A program made the translations under genes and the position numbers. A stretch of 59,606 nt of DNA from a virus, in the IMG/VR virus record IMGVR_UViG_3300008262_000074, positions 1 to 59,606 of that record; one strand, given 5' to 3'. Under the pieces are notes generated by a model. That model worked only from the letters and a program-made list of their open reading frames with translations, had not been told where the DNA came from and did no database searches. Positions 52,643 to 59,606 of this stretch are shown here, one piece after another. Numbering within the stretch: the first letter of the stretch is position 1; each line of letters begins with the position of its first letter.

Positions 52643-53894
52643 CGAATACAATAATACTGAAATCTTAGCAAAAGATTACAAACAACCAGCAAACTCATTT
52701 ATAGTACATTTTGTAAATGGTGCTTTATGTGAAATTAAAGGACCGATATCAAAAAAATACAAGGTTGTTTTTTCTGATAATAAAACTGGGCACGTTCATC
52801 ACGTATCTGAGATTACAAATAACATGTGGACTAAAAGTGCCATTGAATATTTTATCGAATGGAATATTAAAGTATATGAGTTAGAAACGGAAGAGTTAGT
52901 TTTTGAACACACATACGATTGTAAAGATAAAAGGGTTTACATCCATTTAGATAGCTCTGCTGTTGGTGATACAATGGCTTGGTTTCCGTATGCGGATGAG
53001 TTCAGAAAAAAACACGGGTGTAAAGTTTTGTGCTCAACATTCCATAATGAATGGTTTGAGGGTATGTATCCAGAAATTGAATTTGTTAAACCTGGTACAC
53101 CTGTTATTGATTTATACGCAATGTATAAGATTGGTTGGTTTTACGATAATAAAGAAGTTGTTAAAACCAAAATCCCGATTGATTTTAAACAGCACCCTTT
53201 ACAAGAAACTAGTTCATGTATTCTAGGGTTGGATTATGAAGAGGTTAAACCAAAGGTTTTTGTACCAGAAGAGCCTAGTAGAATTGAAGGTAAATATGTT
53301 ATTATTGCACCTCACGCATCTGCACACGCTAAATATTGGAATCATCCAGGCGGATGGCAAGGTGTTATTGATCACTTAAATGCTAGTGGTTATAAGGTTG
53401 TTATGATTACATCAGAAAAACTGGGTGATGCTTGGCATGATTCAAAACTTGGTGGTACATTAAGAAATGTTATTGATAAAACTGGTGGTCATATTGATCT
53501 GGTTGACAGAATGATTGACATTAAACACGCATCGGCTTTTATTGGTTTAGGTAGTGGTTTAAGTTGGTTATCTTGGGCTATCGGAACACCTACAGTTCTT
53601 ATCTCTGGATTTAGTTACCCTTTATCTGAGTTTGCTGACTGTGAAAGGATTTTTAACCCAAATGTTTGTAACGGATGTTTTAATAGACATTGGTTAAACC
53701 CAGGGGATTGGGAATGGTGCCCAGATCACAAAGATACACCAAGACACTTTGAATGTTCTAAAACTATTGAAACTCAAACTGTTATAGACGCTGTTAATAG
53801 ACTTTTAACCAAAAAAGAAGAGCCAGTTCAAGAGGTCATTGAAGAAAATTTAGAAAAAAAAGATAAAAAAAGTTTTTTTGGTAAGTTTTTTTAG
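52623..53894 (+). CDS. TibC-type O-heptosyltransferase (autotransporter heptosyltransferase family)
   Basis: 423 residues. A small beta domain (1-100) precedes a GT9-like fold: YIHLDSSAVGDTMAWFPYAD, CSTFHNEWFEGMYPEIEFV, YVIIAPHASAHAKYWNHPGG and FIGLGSGLSWLSWAIGTPTV. The C-terminal CNGC...DWEWC...FEC cluster (C349, C352, C366, C378) matches the iron-binding cysteine finger of the bacterial autotransporter heptosyltransferases TibC/AAH, which add heptose from ADP-heptose to serines of strand-loop-strand repeats and assemble as dodecamers. A Lys-rich tail follows. Presence in a phage, two genes before a Ser/Thr-rich fibre, suggests the fibre or another virion protein as substrate; that is inference. 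Confidence 0.85.
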   Translation: MKDILINEYNNTEILAKDYKQPANSFIVHFVNGALCEIKGPISKKYKVVFSDNKTGHVHHVSEITNNMWTKSAIEYFIEWNIKVYELETEELVFEHTYDCKDKRVYIHLDSSAVGDTMAWFPYADEFRKKHGCKVLCSTFHNEWFEGMYPEIEFVKPGTPVIDLYAMYKIGWFYDNKEVVKTKIPIDFKQHPLQETSSCILGLDYEEVKPKVFVPEEPSRIEGKYVIIAPHASAHAKYWNHPGGWQGVIDHLNASGYKVVMITSEKLGDAWHDSKLGGTLRNVIDKTGGHIDLVDRMIDIKHASAFIGLGSGLSWLSWAIGTPTVLISGFSYPLSEFADCERIFNPNVCNGCFNRHWLNPGDWEWCPDHKDTPRHFECSKTIETQTVIDAVNRLLTKKEEPVQEVIEENLEKKDKKSFFGKFF

Positions 53895-53895
53895 G

Positions 53896-53926
53896 TATAT
53901 TTGTTGCTATAACATATAATAGCAAC
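53896..53926 (+). promoter_or_regulatory. TAnnTTTG element with overlapping inverted repeat
   Basis: TATATTTG (53896-53903) is followed at once by GTTGCTAT (53903-53910), 8-nt loop, ATAGCAAC (53919-53926), then the ATG at 53931. As at 34823, the final G of the promoter element is the first base of the repeat. There is no U tract, so this looks more like an operator or leader hairpin than a terminator. The -33 box is poorly spaced. Confidence 0.5.
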
Positions 53927-53930
53927 AACT

Positions 53931-54506
53931 ATGTTTTATAAATATGACGAAAAACAACTCAAATTTGTTAAGAACAAATTGGGTATAAGGATAGCATTAG
54001 GAACCACCATTTTATTGATGGTTGGTTCCTTTTTTATTGGTAGGTATACCAGCGGTACACTCACTAAATATGAAAAAGAGTATATTCATATTAATTGGGA
54101 AAAAGAACGTAACGCTATTAATAAAGAAAAACTAGCTAAAGAACTAAAAGAATCTGGTATTAAATTCCCACACATTATAATGGCCCAGGCTATTATTGAA
54201 TCTGGTAATTTTAAGAGCGAACTTTATAAATCAAATAATAATCTATTTGGTATGACAATACCTGGTTCAAGAAATACCACCAATATTGCTGTTGATGGTA
54301 AATATGCTAAATATAACACATGGCAAAGGTGTGTGCTTGATATGGCTTATCTGCAACAATATAATTTAAAGGGTATTAGATTAGGTAATGATGAGGATTA
54401 CTTTATATATTTGAAAAATAGTAATTACGCTGAAGCTCCGAATTATATAGCCGCTTTAAAAAACGTAATAGATAAAGAAAATTTAAAATCTTATTTTAAT
54501 GAGTAA
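53931..54506 (+). CDS. Membrane-anchored glucosaminidase (endolysin candidate)
   Basis: 191 residues. Residues about 18-37 form one membrane helix after a basic N-terminus (a signal-anchor arrangement). The rest is a glucosaminidase domain of the FlgJ/LytD type: PHIIMAQAIIESGNFKSELY with the catalytic Glu at 90, NNLFGMTIPG, KYAKYNTWQRCVLDMAYLQQ. It cleaves the peptidoglycan glycan strand. The anchor suggests export by the host machinery and holin-triggered release, or a virion-linked role. It is coupled to the metallopeptidase gene by an 8-base overlap. Confidence 0.85.
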   Translation: MFYKYDEKQLKFVKNKLGIRIALGTTILLMVGSFFIGRYTSGTLTKYEKEYIHINWEKERNAINKEKLAKELKESGIKFPHIIMAQAIIESGNFKSELYKSNNNLFGMTIPGSRNTTNIAVDGKYAKYNTWQRCVLDMAYLQQYNLKGIRLGNDEDYFIYLKNSNYAEAPNYIAALKNVIDKENLKSYFNE

Positions 54507-55332
54507 AGAAAAATTAAAAGATATTCTTTCAACACCAACTTATTGTGGGCAAGAACAATATCTTATAGCAAAAATAACCAAATATCTTAGTGAAAGTAAT
54601 CTGGATTATGTTATTGATGAACACGGTAATATCTTCGTAACAAAGGGTATTGCCGAACATTATCCATGTGTTGTTGCACACACTGATTCTGTGCATAGAA
54701 TTGTTGATATGGATATCTTACATCACCCAGATGAAGAAGACATTATATATGCGGTTGAAAAAGGCACAAATAAGCCCACTGGCTGCGGTGGGGATAATAA
54801 AGCGGGTGTTTATGTATGTTTGGAGTTACTTGAGCGTGTAGAGGTCTTAAAAGCGGCTTTTTTCGTATCTGAGGAATATGGTTGTTTCGGGTCAACACTA
54901 GCAGATGAAGTTTTTTTTCAGGATGTTGGTTATGCTTTACAATTTGATGCACCTGAAAACGATTGGGTTACACACTATTGTAATGGTGTTAAGTTATTTG
55001 ACGAAAATGGTGATTTTTATAAAACAATAAAGCCAATATTGGAAGATTACATGGGTGATTATTCTTTAGGTAGACACCCATATACTGATGTTAGTATTCT
55101 TGGTGCGTTTTATGATTTTTCATGCATCAACTATTCAGTAGGTTATTATAACATGCATTCAAAGATGGAGTATGTTAGTATTAGTTTTGCACAACAAGCC
55201 AGAAATATCGCTTTAGAGATCATTACATCCCTGGGTAATATAAAGTACACATTTGTTGATGAAAACGTCAGAATTGATAAGGAAAAGGCTAAAGAAAGGG
55301 CTTTAAAATCACTTAACGGTTTAAGGAAATAA
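54499..55332 (+). CDS. M20/M28-like zinc metallopeptidase
   Basis: 277 residues. The complete two-zinc site of the M20/M28/M42 clan is visible: VVAHTDSVH (H61, D63), GGDNKAG (D99), FVSEEYGCFGS (E125, E126), LQFDAPE (D150) and a late NMHSKMEY His. These enzymes remove residues from peptides or deacylate amino acids. No signal peptide is seen, so it probably acts in the cytoplasm. Coupling to the glucosaminidase suggests action on peptidoglycan stem peptides, or recycling of amino acids, but the substrate is unknown. Confidence 0.82.
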   Translation: MSKEKLKDILSTPTYCGQEQYLIAKITKYLSESNLDYVIDEHGNIFVTKGIAEHYPCVVAHTDSVHRIVDMDILHHPDEEDIIYAVEKGTNKPTGCGGDNKAGVYVCLELLERVEVLKAAFFVSEEYGCFGSTLADEVFFQDVGYALQFDAPENDWVTHYCNGVKLFDENGDFYKTIKPILEDYMGDYSLGRHPYTDVSILGAFYDFSCINYSVGYYNMHSKMEYVSISFAQQARNIALEIITSLGNIKYTFVDENVRIDKEKAKERALKSLNGLRK

Positions 55333-55334
55333 AA

Positions 55335-55355
55335 AAAGGGGCGCTAGGCCCCTTT
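55335..55355. terminator. Bidirectional terminator between convergent genes
   Basis: AAAGGGGC (55335-55342), loop GCTAG, GCCCCTTT (55348-55355), followed by T-rich DNA on one strand and A-rich on the other. Confidence 0.88.
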
Positions 55356-55364
55356 CTTATTTTA

Positions 55365-58300
55365 TTATTTCTTTAAATCTTGGATCTCTTTATCAAGATC
55401 TTTTATCGCCTCGATAAGTAAACCAACCAAGTTTGAGTAAGCTACCGCTAAGTGTCCATCGGATTCCCTTGTCGAGATAACTTCTGGGACAACTTTTTGA
55501 ACTTCCTGTGCAATAACACCCATTTTCAAAGATTTATCTTCAATATCATTTCTTGTATAGTTAACACCTCTCATATTTCTTACTTTATTTAAGGCATCAC
55601 TAATTGTAACAACATTGTCCTTAACTCTTTGATCTGAGTATGCAATAACATCAGCAGATGCGTAGATAGTACCAGTAACATCTAATGTATATGCTGGAGT
55701 AGCGTTGTTAATACCTAATCTTGTATTAGCTATATCCGCTTTCAAGAAGCTAACGCTTTGTACTTGTGTTGTACTCACAGTTCTAACTAAGTAGTCAGGT
55801 TGGTTTGTGAATGAACCACCGCTGATACCTGATGTACCGCTAATTGATTGTCCACTTGTTCCAGCAACACCTGATGTACCGTTTGAACCATTAATACCTG
55901 AAGTACCACCAGCTCCATTTGCACCTGAGTTACCAGCAGCTCCAGCGGTACCATTTGTACCATTTGCACCAGATGTACCATTTGTACCAGATGTACCTGA
56001 AGAAGCTGACAATCTACCAGTACCAGCCGTACCGCCAGCACCTGAAGTACCAGATGTACCTGAAGTACCAGAAGATCCGTTAGCACCCGAAGTACCGTTA
56101 GCACCAACACCTGATGTACCAGCACCTGATGTACCTGAAGTACCAGCTGTTGCTGAAGTACCAGAAGAACCAGCTGTACGAGAAAGACCCGATACACCAC
56201 CAGTACCAGTTGTACCACCTGTTGCAGAAGAACCTGATAAACCACTAATACCTGAGTTACCGTTGTTACCAGACGTACCGTTTGTACCAGTTGATCCTGA
56301 AGAACCAGAAGTACGAGATAAACCACTAGCCCCAGCGTTACCATTATTACCAACAGTACCGTTTGTACCAGTTGATCCTGAACTACCTGATGTACCACTT
56401 GCCTGTGTTACGCCAAAACCTGCGCTTAATGCATTAGCACCCACAGTACCATTTGTACCGCTTGATCCTGAAGAACCAGAAGAGCCAGAGTTTGCAGAAG
56501 CACCAATGTTACCAGCATTACCTGAAGTACCATTTGTACCAGTTGATCCAGATGAGCCACTTAATGCTGACGCACCTATGTTACCCGCAGCACCGTTTGT
56601 ACCATTAGACCCTGAAGAACCAGATGAACCAGAGGCTCCTGAGTTAGCAACTAAACCTATTGTACCGCTTGTACCTGAAGAACCACTTGATCCTGAAGCA
56701 CCTGATATTCTATCATTACCACTTGTACCCTGAGTACCAGTTGATCCAGAAGATCCAGATGAACCAGAGTTTGCCGATAATCCGTTAGCACCAGCATTAC
56801 CTGAGGTACCGTTTGTACCTGTAGATCCAGACGAACCACTCAATGCTGATGCACCAATGTTACCCGCAGCACCATTTGTACCATTTGTTCCCGAAGAACC
56901 AGATGTACCTGAAAGTGTACTTGTACCAGAAGGAACAACCAAACCAGTTGTACCAGCCGTACCTGTAGATCCAGATGAACCACTATTACCTGACCTGAGT
57001 TACCGTTAGCGCCATTGTTACCGTTAGTACCAGTAGAACCATTTGTACCACTTAAGCCAGAGTTACCGCTGTTACCATTCACACCGATAGTACCATTTGT
57101 TCCTGAAGAACCACTTGATCCAGAAGAACCAGATAATCTTGATAAACCTGAAACACCATCTGTACCTGAAGTACCAGTTGATCCAGCTGAACCTGAAGAA
57201 CCTGAGCTTCTGCTTAAACCCGATTGACCATCTGTACCTGAGGTACCTGATGTTCCAGCTGTTGCAGAAGAACCAGCTAATCTACTTAAACCTGATGTAC
57301 CAACCGTACCGTTTGTTCCTGAAGAACCACTTGATCCAGACGAACCTGAAGCACCTGAGTTAGCCATTAAACCGACTGTACCGTTTGTACCGTTTGAACC
57401 ACTTGAACCAGATGCACCACTTACAGCGTTGTTACCATTGTTACCTGAGGTACCGTTTGTACCTGTAGATCCAGACGAACCACTCAATGCTGATGCACCA
57501 TTACCACCGTTTATACCGTTTGTACCAGTTGACCCTGAAGAACCGCTAGAGCCAGAGTTAGCACTCAATCCGTTGTTACCCGCAGCACCATTTGTACCAA
57601 ACGTACCTGATGATCCTGAAGAACCTGAAAGTGTACTTGTGCCAGAAGGAACGGCTAAACCATTTGTACCAGCCGTACCTGTAGATCCAGATGAACCAGA
57701 AGATGCTGAAGAACCACTTAATTGTGATAAACCTGAGTTACCAGTTGTACCTGAAGTACCAGTTGAACCACTGGTACCTGAAGAACCAGAGTTTCTTGAT
57801 AACCCTGACGCACCATCAGTACCCGCAGTACCAGTTGTACCAGAAGAACCTGAAGTTGCAGAAGAACCAGCTAATCTACTTAAACCTGATGTACCATTTG
57901 TACCATTTGTTCCTGAAGAACCAGATGACCCTGAGGAACCAGAAGCACCTGAGTTAGCCATTAAACCAACAGTACCGTTTGTACCATTAGATCCTGAAGA
58001 GCCTGAAGCGCCACTTACCGCATTGTTACCATTATTACCGTTAGTACCGTTTGTACCTGTAGATCCAGACGAACCTGAGTTTGCAGAGGCACCACTATTA
58101 CCAGCAGCTCCAGCAGTACCATTTGTACCAGTTGTTCCTGAAGAACCTGAAGAACCCGACAATTGTGATAAACCACTATTACCAGCAACACCCGCAGTAC
58201 CAGTTGTACCAGAAGTTCCTGAAGAACCACTTATCGCAGAAAAAGTACTTTGACCTGAAGTTGCGTTAAGACCGTTTGTACCAGACGTACCTGATGAACC

Positions 58301-59606
58301 AGCTGTTGCTGAAGAACCAGACAACCTACTTAAACCAGAAACACCATCTGTACCTGAAGTACCTGTTGAACCAGCTGATCCAGAAGAACCTGATGTATCA
58401 CTTGCAGCGGATATACCATCTGTACCTGAAGTACCTGATGTACCAGCTGTTGCTGAAGAACCAGACAATCTTGATAAACCTGATGTACCAACTGTACCAT
58501 TTGTTCCTGAAGAACCAGATGAAGCAGATGAGCCACTTAATGCGCTTAAACCGTTATTACCAGCATTACCTGAAGTACCATTTGTACCAGTTGATCCAGA
58601 TGAACCACTTAATGCTGACGCACCTATGTTACCTGCCACACCATTTGTACCATTTGAACCTGAGGTTGCAGATGAACCACTTAATTGTGATAAACCTGAA
58701 GCGCCAGCTGTACCTGAAGTACCAGTTGTACCTGATGTCGCTGATGAACCGCTATTTAAGCTTAATCCTGAAGCACCCGCAGTACCATTTGTTCCTGAAG
58801 AACCTGAAGTTGCTGAAGAACCAGAACTACCACTTAAACCACTATTACCTGAATTACCCGCAGTACCATTTGTACCTGTTGATCCTGAAGAACCTGAGGT
58901 CCCTGAAGATCTACTCAATGCCGATGCACCGTCTGTACCAGCGGTACCAGTTGTTCCAGAAGTACCTGAAGTACCAGCAGAGCCAGATAATCTTGACAAT
59001 CCTGATGTACCAACTGTACCGTTTGTTCCTGAAGAACCTGAAGAAGCGCTTGATCCGCTTAATTGAGACAATCCTGAATTACCAGCTGTTCCGTTTGATC
59101 CGCTCGTACCTGAAGTTGCGGATGAACCAGATGAACCTGCGCTACCACTTAATTGTGATAAACCGTTTGTACCCGCAGTACCTGTTGATCCAGAAGATGC
59201 TGAAGAACCAGCTGTTGCACTCAATCCTGAGTTACCAGCCGCACCTGAAGTACCGTTTGAACCTGTACTACCTGAGCTACCAGATGTACCAGAAGATCTA
59301 CTCAAACCAGATTGGCCATTAGTACCTGAAGTACCAGTTGAACCAGCTGAACCTGAGCTACCACTTAATTGTGATAGACCATTTGTACCTGCTGTACCTG
59401 AAGTAGCTGAAGTACCAGCTGATCCTGAAGAACCGCTATTTGCACTAGCACCATTTGTACCGTTTGTACCAGTTGATCCACTTGACCCCGAAGTTCCAGA
59501 GGATGCTGAAGCACCTGATACACCCGCAGTACCGTCAGTACCTTTAGAACCACTAGAACCAGAAGTTCCTGAAGTTCCTGAAGTTACACTTAAACCACTA
59601 TTTGCA
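55365..59606 (-). CDS. Giant collagen-like tail fibre with S74 chaperone, partial and frame-disrupted
   Basis: The gene runs off the right edge on its 5' side, giving over 1400 codons. From 59606 down to about 57000 one frame encodes Gly-X-Y triplets rich in Ser, Thr, Asn and Ala with essentially no Pro. At 56989-56998 the frame is broken by a tandem CCTGA duplication; the next frame continues the same triplets from the 56.9-kb region to about 55810. A head-binding-like linker (NNATPAYTLDVTGTIYASAD) then leads to the S74 intramolecular chaperone (AYSDQRVKDNVVTISDAL, GVIAQEVQKVVPEV), which self-cleaves before the Ser of Ser-Asp-x-Arg-x-Lys after trimer folding. Removing one CCTGA copy would restore a single frame. 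Ser/Thr density makes it a good glycosylation target. Confidence 0.85.
55830..59606 (-). repeat. Collagen-like triplet coding repeats with larger modules
   Basis: 9-bp Gly-X-Y units are organised in larger modules that begin with GLS-QLS, GLS-RLS or ASALS and continue with GSSGSSGTNGT-type triplets. A long module recurs about 0.6 kb apart (for example near 57363-57443 and 57959-58040), and another near 56.9 and 57.6 kb (PSGTSTLSG). This points to growth by internal duplication and makes assembly error or recombination likely here. Confidence 0.85.
56989..56998 (-). repeat. 5-bp tandem duplication breaking the fibre frame
   Basis: CCTGACCTGA on the plus strand (TCAGGTCAGG on the coding strand). 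With one copy the coding strand reads GGT AAC TCA GGT AAT AGT GGT, an uninterrupted Gly-Asn-Ser-Gly-Asn-Ser-Gly run that joins the two frames. Confidence 0.9.

Noticed and set aside
55787-59553. Many long overlapping open frames on both strands across the fibre region, rich in Pro/Val/Glu or Leu/Gln/Val
   Set aside because: They are read in the wrong frame or strand of the Gly-X-Y triplet repeats, which contain few stop codons in any frame.
55830-59606. CRISPR-like periodic repeats
   Set aside because: The units are 9-bp coding triplet repeats without conserved palindromic repeats or unique spacers.
1-59606. tRNA genes and integrase or attachment sites
   Set aside because: None was recognised by eye; there are no tyrosine or serine recombinase genes in the window, consistent with a lytic T4-like phage. 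Small tRNAs could still be missed without a search tool.

Overview
This window is part of the genome of a large, AT-rich, T4-like contractile-tailed phage. The assignment rests on a nearly complete head and neck gene set: sheath (gp18-like), terminase (gp17-like), portal (gp20-like), prohead protease (gp21-like), scaffold (gp22-like), major capsid protein (gp23-like), neck and tail-completion proteins (gp13/gp14/gp15-like), family B DNA polymerase, PhoH and a gp55-like late sigma factor. The host is probably a member of the Bacteroidota (perhaps a flavobacterium). Several intergenic regions carry the TTTG-N19/20-TAnnTTTG promoter typical of that phylum, start codons lack clear Shine-Dalgarno sequences, and one gene belongs to a family (DUF4494) I know from Bacteroidota. 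No tRNA, rRNA, CRISPR array or insertion sequence was seen.

Layout. 1-4.6 kb (minus strand): sheath, gp15-like and gp14-like genes. 4.7-7.6 kb: SNF2-type helicase and a convergent GP88-family gene. 7.7-10.8 kb: gp13-like neck protein, a structural protein with a Gly-Ser-Ser block, and a small virion protein. 10.9-14.0 kb: DNA polymerase with a macro-like domain inserted in its exonuclease region. 14.0-16.9 kb: small late genes, including a WYL-like protein and a Pam3-gp28-type holin. 17.0-27.1 kb: first glycosylation block (about seven sugar-transfer or sugar-chemistry proteins, with dUTPase and PhoH embedded). 27.1-34.8 kb: late sigma factor, possible small terminase, baseplate/virion genes. 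34.9-46.7 kb: terminase, portal, AAA+ ATPase, protease, scaffold and capsid. 46.8-53.9 kb: second glycosylation block, with a 917-residue multidomain glycosyltransferase, an FkbM methyltransferase, a GT4 enzyme, a carbamoyltransferase and a TibC-type O-heptosyltransferase. 53.9-55.3 kb: membrane-anchored glucosaminidase and an M20-like metallopeptidase. 55.4 kb to the right edge (minus strand): a giant proline-free collagen-like fibre ending in an S74 self-cleaving chaperone, running out of the window.

Regulation. A motif TATTTAT(A/T/G) lies upstream of structural genes, in seven of twelve cases 13-17 nt before the start. It is absent upstream of the polymerase and sugar-block leaders, which instead have TAnnTTTG or TACTATTAT elements. 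With the gp55-like sigma factor encoded here, this suggests a late/early promoter split. Rho-independent terminators close the main units.

The most unusual points are the macro-like insertion in the polymerase, a phage-borne TibC-type heptosyltransferase beside a huge Ser/Thr-rich fibre, a 5-bp tandem duplication that breaks the fibre frame, and paired palindromes at promoters. All family calls come from reading motifs by eye; no database search was run.
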